Translations under genes and position numbers: made by a program
From: Lachnospiraceae bacterium GAM79
GTDB taxonomy: Bacteria > Bacillota > Clostridia > Lachnospirales > Lachnospiraceae
Direction: 5' to 3'
Assembly (NCBI GenBank): GCA_003584705.1
Contig: AP018536.1
Coordinates: 3,100,001 to 3,164,000 of the forward strand
Length of the DNA stretch: 64,000 nt
Notes under the pieces: model-generated
Database searches by the model: none
Told to the model about the DNA's origin: nothing
The model's input: the letters and a program-made list of their open reading frames with translations, nothing else
In this document: piece by piece, positions 45,146 to 53,321 of the stretch
How positions within the stretch are numbered: position 1 is the stretch's first letter
Layout of the letters: each line of letters opens with the position of its first letter

Positions 45146-47683
45146 TTAGAGCTGATATATGATCGTCAGAATATTTGCTATCTCATCATCATTGATAATG
45201 ACATGAAATGTCTTTTCCAACGGTTTTACTATTTTAAGCAGTTTTTTAAATTCCTTGTCATATTGAAGCAATATTGCTGCTTTTCTGGGATTTGTGGCAA
45301 CTTCCTGTTTTGCAAGCAGCCTGTCAATACAACAGGAAATATGAATCAACAAGCCGGCTTCCGCATCCAAAGATAACTCCCTAAGCGCCGCATTGATTTC
45401 TTTCATAATATCCGGCAGTATTTTTCTCAGCTTTTCAATATCGGTGTGTGTCAGCTGTTCTCCCAGATATGCAAACATTGCATCATAATCTATCTTTGCT
45501 TTTGCCTCTTTTTCCAGTCGGAGCAATCTTGGAAGACTCTCTTTTCTGGCTCCGAATACTTCACTGATCGGCAGGAAGGGAATTGCAAACATTCCCGGAT
45601 CATAGGTTCCCACAATGCACTGAACCACTCCCGTGGTCATCAGGTGTTTCAGGTTATCACGCAACAGTTCTTTGTCTGTAACCGACATCGGGATCACCTC
45701 TGTATCTTCCAACTGTCCATATTTTTCGATGTAACGTTTCAGTTCCTCTGCCCCGCCTTTCCCGGTGGTACAGAGCGTTACAATGTATTTTCTGTAACAG
45801 TCCAGACCATCTATACTCTCCACTGTGCTTTGCAATATCTTGTCGGGATCATTTTCTGTAAGGGTCCGCCTTGCAAGCTCAATTCCAAGTGTAGTTACCG
45901 GAACTCTGACCTGCCGGATTGGAATTTCCAGTTCATTTTCTATCTCCAGAAGCATTTCTCCCAAAAAACTACTATCATAGATGACCAGAATTCCCTTGCC
46001 CTGCTGCACTTTTTTCAGGAAATTTCTCAGTGTCCCATATACCTCTGCGGAGGCTCTCTCACTGGTAATTTCATAAGAAAAAATATTATCCAGCTTTGTC
46101 ATGTTACTGACCGTCTGTGCTATGGAGGAAGCTATTCCCACACCGTAGAATGCAAATATCAATACCGGTCTTGCATTTTCCGTCTTTTCCTCATTTTGAT
46201 AGCACAAAAACATTGTGAGAAGTAAGATTTCTTCCATGGACAATTCCACTGCGTATTCTGCTTTGATCTGTTCTGCAAGTTCTTCGCTTAGCAGATATTC
46301 TGCTCTGTGATATACCAGTATTTCTGCAATACTTTCTTTGTCCGGAGCACTTTTTTCTCTTTTTCCCGTAATCACTGCATTGAGATGAAGGCACAGCCCA
46401 TATAGTACAGACGGAGAGAAATTACGTTTCAGCTGTTCCTTTGCCTTTTGCAAAAATGCTTCCACAATATTGATCAGCTTTTCTTCCACCAGGATTTCCA
46501 ACTGTTTTTTATCCGTCACATCCTGTATCAGGGCTTTCCGATATTTATCAAAAGTCCTTTCTACCTCCATGCTCAGCAAAAGGTTGATCTCTTCCTCCTC
46601 TATTCCTGTCTCCTTTAATGCTGCTGCCTTCCGGCTGATTCTGTCATATAGTGTTCCGTCTTCCGGCCTGCTGACCCGGATTTCTTTTCCGCTGAACGTG
46701 AATCTCTGTTCAAAATCGATCAACTCCTCTGCTTCTCTCCGGTACTTTAACATGCCTTTGCGCACATTATTGGAAAAATCGCTGATAAATAATGAAATAT
46801 CTCCTGTTTTCCCATATTCTCTCACATAGGCATTGGCGCAGCCGATCTTGATATCTCCTTTGAGCTGATAATAATTTGCTTCACACTCATAGAAAAGCAG
46901 GCATGTCATCAAATCTCCTCTGACGATCAGCGGTCTCTGTATCCGCACAGCCTCTTTGGAAAAAAGGTGTTTTATCATTTCCATCCGTTCCCTCAGCGGC
47001 CGCTCCGACAATGTCGGTAACTGTAACTGTACTGAAAATTCTGCCAGGAACTCATCCGACAGCTGTTCTTTGTCTGTACAGCTTACCGCCACCGCATATT
47101 TTCTGGATGGTGACTGCAGATACTCCAGCACCCTTTTTCTGGCTCTCGGGCTTAAAAACTGAATATTATCGAAAAATACAAAGCCCTGCTCCGACTGTTT
47201 CCAGCTGTCATCCGACTCAGCACTGACTTCTCCGCCTGCTGCATAATCGTGGCAATCGATGTGAAGAAACGGAGCATTTTCCGGCAGAATCTTCTGTTCC
47301 ACCGCAAAACGGTACATTCTTTGTGCCAAGCGGCTCTTACCGGTTCCACGGGCTCCCACCAATAACGTATTGAGACTTCGCTGTGGATAGAGTACTGCTG
47401 CCTTTGCCAGCTGAATGGTCTGCCTCAGACTTCCGTCCGCTCCGATCAAATCAGAAAAGCATTCTTCCAATGTGCTTTCTTCTCTTCCAACCTTATAGAG
47501 AACCGGTCTGCCGTTACATTTTTGTATCCTGCCTTCCTGTACCAGAAGATTCAGTATGCTGCTTACATTCGTTCGCTGTAGTTCCATGGCATCCGCTATG
47601 TATGCGGTGGATATTCCTCTGTCTGCCTTTTCATCTGCATGAAGTCTGATAAAGTCATATACCTTTTCTTTGTTTGATTTCAT
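45146..47683 (-). CDS. LevR-type PTS-domain regulator with degenerate AAA+ domain
   Basis: 845 residues from ATG 47683 (AGGAG 10 nt upstream). Order: winged HTH (~5-70), AAA+ (~90-330) with Walker A GARGTGKS, PRD1 (~435-520), EIIA-Man-like (~535-640), EIIB-like with CTTGKGG (~660-690), PRD2 with LLIHISCCIDRLL. No GAFTGA loop is visible, and Walker B reads GFVFFDNIQ, with Asn where Glu is expected. The EIIA-Man-like part has FAFYGVGIASS where the family has HG before the S, so its phospho-His seems lost. Hence sigma-54 activation is doubtful although the architecture is LevR-like. First gene of the PTS operon. Confidence 0.85.
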   Translation of the reverse strand: MKSNKEKVYDFIRLHADEKADRGISTAYIADAMELQRTNVSSILNLLVQEGRIQKCNGRPVLYKVGREESTLEECFSDLIGADGSLRQTIQLAKAAVLYPQRSLNTLLVGARGTGKSRLAQRMYRFAVEQKILPENAPFLHIDCHDYAAGGEVSAESDDSWKQSEQGFVFFDNIQFLSPRARKRVLEYLQSPSRKYAVAVSCTDKEQLSDEFLAEFSVQLQLPTLSERPLRERMEMIKHLFSKEAVRIQRPLIVRGDLMTCLLFYECEANYYQLKGDIKIGCANAYVREYGKTGDISLFISDFSNNVRKGMLKYRREAEELIDFEQRFTFSGKEIRVSRPEDGTLYDRISRKAAALKETGIEEEEINLLLSMEVERTFDKYRKALIQDVTDKKQLEILVEEKLINIVEAFLQKAKEQLKRNFSPSVLYGLCLHLNAVITGKREKSAPDKESIAEILVYHRAEYLLSEELAEQIKAEYAVELSMEEILLLTMFLCYQNEEKTENARPVLIFAFYGVGIASSIAQTVSNMTKLDNIFSYEITSERASAEVYGTLRNFLKKVQQGKGILVIYDSSFLGEMLLEIENELEIPIRQVRVPVTTLGIELARRTLTENDPDKILQSTVESIDGLDCYRKYIVTLCTTGKGGAEELKRYIEKYGQLEDTEVIPMSVTDKELLRDNLKHLMTTGVVQCIVGTYDPGMFAIPFLPISEVFGARKESLPRLLRLEKEAKAKIDYDAMFAYLGEQLTHTDIEKLRKILPDIMKEINAALRELSLDAEAGLLIHISCCIDRLLAKQEVATNPRKAAILLQYDKEFKKLLKIVKPLEKTFHVIINDDEIANILTIIYQL

Positions 47684-47756
47684 AGGGTGCATCTCCTTTT
47701 CAACGTTTGCATCTATGTGTATATCCAAAGAAAATTATACACTCTATACAATATGC

Positions 47757-47785
47757 AATCTATCATTTTCCGAATATTTCGTCAA
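47757..47785 (-). promoter_or_regulatory. Candidate promoter of the PTS operon
   Basis: TTGACG (47780-47785), 17-bp spacer, TAGATT (47757-47762) on the minus strand, 74 nt before the regulator start. A TATAAT (47734-47739) with poor -35 lies closer. I saw no -12/-24 sigma-54 site. Confidence 0.5.
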
Positions 47786-47882
47786 AAGAAGTTGTGTATC
47801 TGTTTTTGTCATAAAAAATATATTTATTCATTGATTTTCATGATTTTTATTATGATTTTTTGGTACTTTTTTACAGAACCAT

Positions 47883-47920
47883 AAAAAGAATCCGAATGAA
47901 GGATCATTCGGATTCTTTTT
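47883..47920. terminator. Perfect 17-bp stem terminator
   Basis: AAAAAGAATCCGAATGA (47883-47899), loop AGGA, TCATTCGGATTCTTTTT (47904-47920). It ends the BlaR1 transcript on the minus strand and insulates the PTS operon; A/T ends make it bidirectional. Confidence 0.9.
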
Positions 47921-47967
47921 AGTGTATATGATTTTATTTTGTTTTTCAGAAGTGTATAAGTTTTTTG

Positions 47968-49710
47968 TTATGGTGTTGTGAATTCTATCGGCTGCGCATC
48001 TTTTCCATACGCATCCCATGCCTGCAGATACTCCTCCGCAGTACTTTCCACACTCTGTCCCCGGCTGTCCAGACGATAATAGGTTTCATTGCCGTTCCCG
48101 TCAAAGTTTTCTGTATTGGAACCGGTCAGTACCAGCTGTCCGGTCGCAGTATCAAGGTTGTACACTTCGATGCTGTGTCCGGAGGTCACGTAGAACCCAG
48201 ACATTCCGACGCAGATCGGATATGCGGTTCCCTCACTTAGGAGCTCGCCGATCTGCACCGGTGTTCCATCCTCTCCGACGCCGTAGACATCACAGTACAT
48301 GGCATAGGTATGCTCTCCGTCCTGATAAATCCCGTCCGACAATAACAACAGAGTCGTATCACCAAGCTTTACCTGCGCATACGCTGCATCTCCCTTTCCT
48401 GTTACAAAACCGGCGGTTGCACCGTCCTGCATATTCATCCATGTAGTAGTATTACCATTCTGCATTGGGATCCAGCCGGCAGGATTCTCCGCTGCCTGTT
48501 TCTCCTGCTCTGCCGCACTTGCTTCCTTCACCGCCTCTGCCCGTTCTCTCTGTTTATCCAGCGCCTCCTGCAATGCGGCGTCCGTCTCCTGTTGTGCATT
48601 GACTTCGTCTGCGCTTGCGACATTCCCGGCATCCACACCGTTTTCGCTCTTTCCGGTCTCATTCGTCAGCAGGATTGTGGTTGTCGTCCCCTGCTTTGGA
48701 TTCGTCAGAAAACATACCGCTACGATCACACAGACCGCCACCGCGGCAAGCACCACCCAAAAGGTCGGCTTCTTATAATTCAATATCTCTTTCACTCTCT
48801 TTTTCACCCCAACTTCTCCAAAGGCCAACGGGCATACCGTCACCAGCCGCCTTTGCATACTACAGGAAAGCAGTGCATAGGAATAGTCTTTTCGCTCCTG
48901 AGGATTCAGCTTCTTCACTGCGCTCTCATCGCATGCCAGTTCCAGATCGCTGCAGAACAGGATGTACGCTGCCCAGACAAAAGGATTGAACCAATGAATC
49001 GCTAAGATCAGAAATCCAAGCGGCTTCCACCACTGGTCGCCCCGTTTCAGATGCGCCTGCTCATGAGCGATGACGTAAGGGTACTGCGCTTCATCCATAC
49101 TGGAGGACAGATAGATCTTCGGCTTATGCAGTCCCAGGATAAAAGGAGATTTTACCTCATCACAGATCCACAGGTTCTCCCGCAGCCACATAGCTTCCGC
49201 TACCTGCCTCCGCACCCTGACGTAACTGTATACCGCATAGCCTGCAAAAAGAATCACACCTGCCAGCCAGAGAATCGAGAATGCAGATAATAGCCGTTCC
49301 GGTATTCTCCATACTCCTGCTCCAAATGCTCCGATGCCACTTCCGGTAATTCCGAAAGCTCCGCCCATGCCGGATCCGGCTGCGCCCATGCTGCCGTCTA
49401 AAGCTGCCTGGGAAATATTGTCGGAAAAATTAGTTCCGTTTTGCAGCGTATCAGCCCGGAACGCATTCCCTGCCGGACTGCCTATCATATTTCCGTACAA
49501 ATAGCCCGACAATATCGGCAGCTTCGGCATCAGACTGAACCGGCTCTCCGGCACAAAAGGGCACACCAGCCGCAGTCCCACAAGCCCCCACAGCACAAGA
49601 TTCACCCACTTCGGTGCCCGTTTCAGCAAGCGTCTGAGCACCATTACGACAGGGATCATCCATGCCGCGGCAATACTCATCTGTAATACACCCGAAAATA
49701 TGCGGCTCAT
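47968..49710 (-). CDS. BlaR1/MecR1-like M56 membrane peptidase
   Basis: 580 residues. Four membrane helices in the first ~340 residues; the zinc motif is HEQAH near residue 217 (VIAHEQAHLKRGDQ), with the supporting Glu in LELACDESAV. The C-terminal ~230 residues, after a Gln/Ala/Glu-rich linker, are not a penicillin-binding domain but an unrecognised beta-rich domain, so the signal need not be a beta-lactam. The start overlaps the blaI-like stop (ATGA, 49707-49710). Confidence 0.88.
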   Translation of the reverse strand: MSRIFSGVLQMSIAAAWMIPVVMVLRRLLKRAPKWVNLVLWGLVGLRLVCPFVPESRFSLMPKLPILSGYLYGNMIGSPAGNAFRADTLQNGTNFSDNISQAALDGSMGAAGSGMGGAFGITGSGIGAFGAGVWRIPERLLSAFSILWLAGVILFAGYAVYSYVRVRRQVAEAMWLRENLWICDEVKSPFILGLHKPKIYLSSSMDEAQYPYVIAHEQAHLKRGDQWWKPLGFLILAIHWFNPFVWAAYILFCSDLELACDESAVKKLNPQERKDYSYALLSCSMQRRLVTVCPLAFGEVGVKKRVKEILNYKKPTFWVVLAAVAVCVIVAVCFLTNPKQGTTTTILLTNETGKSENGVDAGNVASADEVNAQQETDAALQEALDKQRERAEAVKEASAAEQEKQAAENPAGWIPMQNGNTTTWMNMQDGATAGFVTGKGDAAYAQVKLGDTTLLLLSDGIYQDGEHTYAMYCDVYGVGEDGTPVQIGELLSEGTAYPICVGMSGFYVTSGHSIEVYNLDTATGQLVLTGSNTENFDGNGNETYYRLDSRGQSVESTAEEYLQAWDAYGKDAQPIEFTTP

Positions 49711-50075
49711 TCTTTTCCCCCTTCTGCCTCATCGATCATCCTACGGATCTTCGCAGCTTCTTCTGCGGTCAGCGCACGATCTTTCGTAAATGCGGCAAGG
49801 AACGCAGGCAATGACCCCTCAAAGGTGTCTTCCACAAACTGTCTGCTCTGCATCGCATAGAACTCATCCCTGGAGATCAGGGAAGTCACCGTTCCGTTGT
49901 CATTGCGAAACAGCCCCTTATCGCACAGTCTGCGCAGCACATTATGCGCCGTGGTGCGCTTCCAGTGAAATGCTTCCTCCGTCAGCTTCACCAGCTCCGA
50001 AGAAGACACCGGTTCGTGCTCCCAGATGATATCCGCATACCGCGCCTCGACCACACCTAACTGAATCTCTGCCAT
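49707..50075 (-). CDS. BlaI/MecI-family repressor
   Basis: 122 residues: winged helix (EARYADIIWEHEPVSSSELVKLTEEAFHWKRTTAHNVLRRLCDKGLF) and a C-terminal dimerisation helix region. The family repressor is inactivated by proteolysis triggered by the partner M56 peptidase. The operators upstream match the family consensus. No beta-lactamase gene is adjacent, so other targets are likely. Confidence 0.92.
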   Translation of the reverse strand: MAEIQLGVVEARYADIIWEHEPVSSSELVKLTEEAFHWKRTTAHNVLRRLCDKGLFRNDNGTVTSLISRDEFYAMQSRQFVEDTFEGSLPAFLAAFTKDRALTAEEAAKIRRMIDEAEGGKE

Positions 50076-50142
50076 GTTGTTTCCTCCTACTACTGTTTTC
50101 CTGATGACATCAATTTTGATATTTCACGTTTACTTTTGCAAA

Positions 50143-50203
50143 AGTATAGAGACCACATGTTGTGGTCTAACTACAGACTACAACATGTGGTCTCTATTGT
50201 CAA
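50143..50203 (-). promoter_or_regulatory. blaI-blaR1 promoter with two BlaI-type operators
   Basis: Operator 1 GACCACA-TGT-TGTGGTC (50151-50167) and operator 2 GACTACA-ACA-TGTGGTC (50176-50192) resemble the TACTACA-TGTAGTA consensus. Operator 2 sits in the spacer of TTGACA (50198-50203)-17-TAGTCT (50175-50180). A second -10, TATACT (50143-50148), follows operator 1. Together the two operators also form a near-perfect 20-bp inverted repeat. Confidence 0.85.
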
Positions 50204-50212
50204 GTATCTTTT

Positions 50213-51211
50213 CTATTGCAAATGATATGTCTGTGGCCATCCTGCCCGTTTTCCGCACTCGATCTCCCGGCCGATCCTTTCAAAGATATATTGGTTTTTG
50301 TGCTCCAGATCGATCAGCTGCAGCATTTCCTCATCCGTCAGCTCACGCTCCGGCTCATAGAACCTCGCATCACTGATGCAATAGGCAAGCTCCTGTCCAT
50401 CGTATTCTTCCGGATCAGTTATGACCTTAATGGGTGACTCTGTATAGGCATTTTCCACTTCATACTTTTCCGTCCATTGCTCATAGCGGCTCTGTTCCTC
50501 TGCTGTCAGGTTACGACTGTCTGTTCCCCATACATCTACTGGTGCAGAAGCCAGTAAGGCATATAATTCATCAATCTCCGCATCCGTCATCTGTTCATAT
50601 CTGTCAAAATAGGAAACCTCGGAATACTTCTGCTGCCATAGTTTTTCCCGAAGGCTGTAGTCCAGTTTATGCAGATACTCTATAATCTCCAGCCACTCTT
50701 CCTCTGTGAGCACAGTATCCGGCAGATAGATCAGACAACCGTATTCTTCTCCGGGAGTACTTCGGACTGCCACACCAGTGCCGGAATAGTTCTCGTCTTC
50801 GGCTAGTTCCCGGATCTGTCCCGCCGGATATTTGCCGTCCGCTTCGTATTCTCTTGTCAGCTGCTCATAAATGCTCCGTTCTCTCGCTGTCAACTCTCTA
50901 CTGAATTCTGCTGTGACATTGCCCTGCTCCGCTACCATCTCCAAATGCCCCAACTCCTCGGTACCAATGTCTGTCATGCGCTCCGCCATGTACCTACGGT
51001 AACCAACGATTCCGACGGCAGCGGCCGAGACAGCTGTGGCGGAAAGTATTACTACCGCCAACAGGATGCCTGCTGCCCGGGGAAAGCTTCTGACTCTCCT
51101 GCCCGCAGGACTCTCCTGCGACGCCTGTTGTCTGATCTGTGCATAGGCTGCATCTGCCCGCTCCAACACGATCTGTGGAAGTTCTATTTCTATTTCCTGT
51201 ATTCGTCTCAT
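50213..51211 (-). CDS. Membrane protein partner of ECF sigma factor, probable anti-sigma
   Basis: 332 residues: a cytoplasmic N-terminus of about 45 residues (RRIQEIEIELPQIVLERADAAYAQIRQQ), one membrane helix (GILLAVVILSATAVSAAAVGIVGY) and a large acidic Tyr/Glu-rich outer region with repeated EE/TAEE..YEQ segments. It starts in the sigma gene's stop (ATGA, 51208-51211). No ZAS zinc motif is seen. Anti-sigma function is inferred from context. Confidence 0.65.
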   Translation of the reverse strand: MRRIQEIEIELPQIVLERADAAYAQIRQQASQESPAGRRVRSFPRAAGILLAVVILSATAVSAAAVGIVGYRRYMAERMTDIGTEELGHLEMVAEQGNVTAEFSRELTARERSIYEQLTREYEADGKYPAGQIRELAEDENYSGTGVAVRSTPGEEYGCLIYLPDTVLTEEEWLEIIEYLHKLDYSLREKLWQQKYSEVSYFDRYEQMTDAEIDELYALLASAPVDVWGTDSRNLTAEEQSRYEQWTEKYEVENAYTESPIKVITDPEEYDGQELAYCISDARFYEPERELTDEEMLQLIDLEHKNQYIFERIGREIECGKRAGWPQTYHLQ

Positions 51212-51741
51212 TTTCTTCCGCCTCCTTCCTCTGTCTCCGCATAATACTTTGCCAACTGCTCCCGTCCTCTGGCAAGCCTTGTGCGTACCGTACTGTCCGG
51301 CAGCTGCAACAGCTTTCCAATCTCTGCTGTCCGCAGTCCGTCCGCATAGAACAGCACCACGATCAGACGATATTTTTCATCCAGTCCCCGCAGGGCTTCC
51401 TTCCATTCCAGATTGGCCTCCGCCTCTACTGTACTCCCCGTTTCCTGCTCTGGCAATTCCTCCACGCAGACCATCCGCCTCCCCAGGCGCAGAATATCCT
51501 TGCATTTATTGATCAGAATACGGATCATCCAGGTCTTGAAATACCGATTTTTCTGCAACGTGTCTATTTTCTCCCAACAGGTGAGAATCGTCTCCTGCAT
51601 GGCGTCCGCAATATCCGCATCCTGCGACAGGATTGCACTGGCCGTACGGTACATATCCCGTTCATGAAGCTGCATCAGCTCCGTGAAAGCATCCGGATTC
51701 CGCTTCTTCGACCTGCGCACTAGTTGTTCTACCTCTCCCAT
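51208..51741 (-). CDS. ECF RNA polymerase sigma factor
   Basis: 177 residues from ATG 51741 (MGEVEQLVRRSKKRNPDAFTELMQLH), with GAGG just upstream; an in-frame extension upstream lacks a site. Region 2: DIADAMQETILTCWEKIDTLQKNRYFKTWMIRILINKC. Region 4: LDEKYRLIVVLFYADGLRTAEIGKLLQLPDSTVRTRLARGREQL. Lachnospiraceae commonly pair such sigma factors with DUF-type membrane partners. Confidence 0.9.
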   Translation of the reverse strand: MGEVEQLVRRSKKRNPDAFTELMQLHERDMYRTASAILSQDADIADAMQETILTCWEKIDTLQKNRYFKTWMIRILINKCKDILRLGRRMVCVEELPEQETGSTVEAEANLEWKEALRGLDEKYRLIVVLFYADGLRTAEIGKLLQLPDSTVRTRLARGREQLAKYYAETEEGGGRK

Positions 51742-51986
51742 ATGCCTCGTCCTTTCTTCCTCATAAGTATACGTCTTATGACTATTAGACGGAAGAGCAC
51801 ATGGAAATGTCCCGGGGATAAATACCAAAATCAAATTCCTACTTTAGAAAAAACTTTTCAGCCTGTTACGAGGCAAAGCTCTTTTTTTGCTACATATAGT
51901 CCGTATAATTTTCTTTTTATTCCTCTGACTACTAAATATGGTATTGTGCACTTTTTTGTTGTGGAATTATATACGAAATATTAGAA

Positions 51987-52015
51987 TTGAAACGCCTTCA
52001 CACGCATGATACACT
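51987..52015 (+). promoter_or_regulatory. Toxin mRNA promoter
   Basis: TTGAAA (51987-51992), 17-bp spacer, TACACT (52010-52015) with an extended TG. The predicted start is near 52021, at the beginning of the 36-nt shared 5' element. The 230 bases before it, back to the sigma gene, are AT-rich with nothing recognised. Confidence 0.8.
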
Positions 52016-52019
52016 TCTT

Positions 52020-52055
52020 GAGAAGCAACCGTGTTACAAGGTGATAGCCTCCCGG
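52020..52055 (+). ncRNA. Shared 5' leader element, copy in the toxin mRNA
   Basis: Opens GAGAAGCAACCG and closes TAGCCTCCCGG, with a 13-nt variable core. The same element begins the antisense RNA on the other strand (52240-52274). Its CCTCCC (52048-52053) is complementary to the toxin ribosome site GGGAGG (52076-52081), and the preceding TAGC to GCTA just before the ATG. The leader can therefore hide its own start site. Confidence 0.75.
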
Positions 52056-52089
52056 CTTATAGCTTTTAATGAGAAGGGAGGTGGTGCTA

Positions 52090-52188
52090 ATGAATATGTA
52101 TGAAGTATTAAACCTGTTATTTTTAGGTGGTACATTTCTCATTGCGCTGCTTGCCTACATAGACAGTAGGATAAACAAGCGAAAATAA
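52090..52188 (+). CDS. Holin-like type I toxin peptide
   Basis: 32 residues, MNMYEVLNLLFLGGTFLIAL then LAYIDSRINKRK: one hydrophobic helix followed by a basic tail. This matches the putative holin-like toxin family (Hol_Tox) of Firmicutes, membrane-active peptides kept silent by an antisense RNA. Very strong site GGGAGG 8 nt before the ATG; codon 3 is another ATG. Too small to appear among normal gene predictions. Expected to be toxic when overexpressed; this is family-based inference. Confidence 0.85.
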   Translation: MNMYEVLNLLFLGGTFLIALLAYIDSRINKRK

Positions 52189-52190
52189 AT

Positions 52191-52227
52191 AAACCTACCT
52201 TGTCACTTGGCCAGTACAGGTAGGTTT
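52191..52227. terminator. Shared bidirectional terminator of toxin and antisense RNA
   Basis: AAACCTACCT (52191-52200) and AGGTAGGTTT (52218-52227) around a 17-nt loop, directly after the toxin stop. Both convergent RNAs end here, so they are complementary across this stretch, as in the Fst/par type I systems. Confidence 0.8.
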
Positions 52228-52280
52228 ACTAAACAATTACCGGGAGGCTAACCACTTGTGGGCGGTTGCTTCTCTTTATG
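52191..52280 (-). ncRNA. Antisense RNA, candidate antitoxin
   Basis: Predicted ~90-nt transcript from the promoter at 52286-52314 to the shared terminator. It has no ORF. Its 5' end carries the shared element (GAGAAGCAACCG...TTAGCCTCCCGG). The TTAGC-CTCCC part can pair with GGGAG and GCTAA flanking the toxin ribosome site and start codon, with a 5-nt bulge in the mRNA. A CCAC-AA-GTGG hairpin lies in the core of the element. Confidence 0.75.
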
Positions 52281-52285
52281 TCTTG

Positions 52286-52314
52286 ATTATAATATCTTTC
52301 TTTCTTTCTTTCAA
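52286..52314 (-). promoter_or_regulatory. Antisense RNA promoter
   Basis: TTGAAA (52309-52314), 17-bp spacer, TATAAT (52286-52291) on the minus strand. It has the same -35 and spacing as the toxin promoter but a consensus -10, so it is predicted to be the stronger, as an antitoxin promoter should be. Confidence 0.85.
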
Positions 52315-52345
52315 GCCTTAGTTTTAAAAATTATTTTCTCACCAC

Positions 52346-53146
52346 TTACGGTCTCTGTCCCATAGCGCCTTCCAGTGTCAGGGTCTCACCGCTCATATAC
52401 TTGAAGTCGGGAGAAGCCAACTGTACGCAGACGCGGCCGATCTCCTTCTCCACGTCGCCGTAATGTCCCATAGGAGGCATCTTGACATTTGCCTTGAAAG
52501 CATCGGGATATGCCTGCTCGAATTTCTCCAGCTGTGCGGTCCATGCCAGAGGACATACAACGTTGACATTGATGCCATCGGGACCCCACTCGGTAGCTGC
52601 GACTCTGGTCAGTCCGCGGATACCTTCCTTGGCTGCCGCATAAGCGCACTGTCCGAAATTACCGAAGAGACCTGCTCCGGAGGCAAAGTTAATAACAGAA
52701 CCCTTGGTCTCCTTCAGATAAGGATAGCAAGCCTTCATATAGTAGAATGCTGCATACAGACCGGAATATACCGCCAGATCAAACTGCTCGGTGGTATGAT
52801 CTGCGATGGTTACGCCAGAAGCGGAAGCCTGCGCATTGTTGATCAGTACATCAATTCTGCCAAAAGTATCAATGGCCTGCTTCACCACATTCTGTACGAT
52901 CGCTTCATTGTCCGAACCGGCGCTGACATCCGCCTGCACAGGAAGTACTTTGATCCCATACTTTTTCTCCAGTTCTTCCTTCGCGTCGGTCAGCTTCTGA
53001 ACATTACGTCCGGTCAGCACCAGATTGGCACCTTCCTTTGCATAAGCGGTTGCAATACCGTAACCAATGGATCCGCACTCTCCGTTACTCAATACCGCTC
53101 TTCCTCCACCGGTGATGATTGCTGTCTTTCCTGTTAAAAATCCCAT
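52346..53146 (-). CDS. Short-chain dehydrogenase/reductase
   Basis: 266 residues. Classical SDR features: NNAQ (LINNAQAS), catalytic Ser in NFASGAG and Y-x3-K in CAYAAAKEG. The N-terminal nucleotide motif is TGGGRAVLSNGECGSIGYGIA, with about nine extra residues inside the usual TG-x3-G-x-G. The missing acidic residue after beta-2 (LVLTGRN) suggests NADP preference. Substrate unknown. Monocistronic. Confidence 0.85.
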   Translation of the reverse strand: MGFLTGKTAIITGGGRAVLSNGECGSIGYGIATAYAKEGANLVLTGRNVQKLTDAKEELEKKYGIKVLPVQADVSAGSDNEAIVQNVVKQAIDTFGRIDVLINNAQASASGVTIADHTTEQFDLAVYSGLYAAFYYMKACYPYLKETKGSVINFASGAGLFGNFGQCAYAAAKEGIRGLTRVAATEWGPDGINVNVVCPLAWTAQLEKFEQAYPDAFKANVKMPPMGHYGDVEKEIGRVCVQLASPDFKYMSGETLTLEGAMGQRP

Positions 53147-53242
53147 AAATAACCTCCCTTTCCAATCTGACGATCTGCTATTCTAAAATATACCATGCCT
53201 TCCGGAACATATGTCATTGATTTCTATTTATGATACAAGTCC

Positions 53243-53266
53243 ATGTAAGCACTTACATTTATTATA
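53243..53266 (-). promoter_or_regulatory. SDR promoter -10 with adjacent dyad
   Basis: Extended -10 TGC-TATAAT (TATAAT at 53261-53266, minus strand) with a weak -35. A perfect dyad ATGTAAG-CA-CTTACAT (53243-53258) covers the expected start point, a possible repressor site. Confidence 0.45.
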
Positions 53267-53321
53267 GCACACTTGTCAGACTTTTCCACAACTTTTTTCA
53301 CATATTCAGTATTTATTCCCA

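Noticed and set aside
47697..47712. CcpA cre site before the PTS regulator
   Set aside because: TGCAAACGTTGAAA resembles the consensus but misses two key positions, including the final C; too weak to claim.
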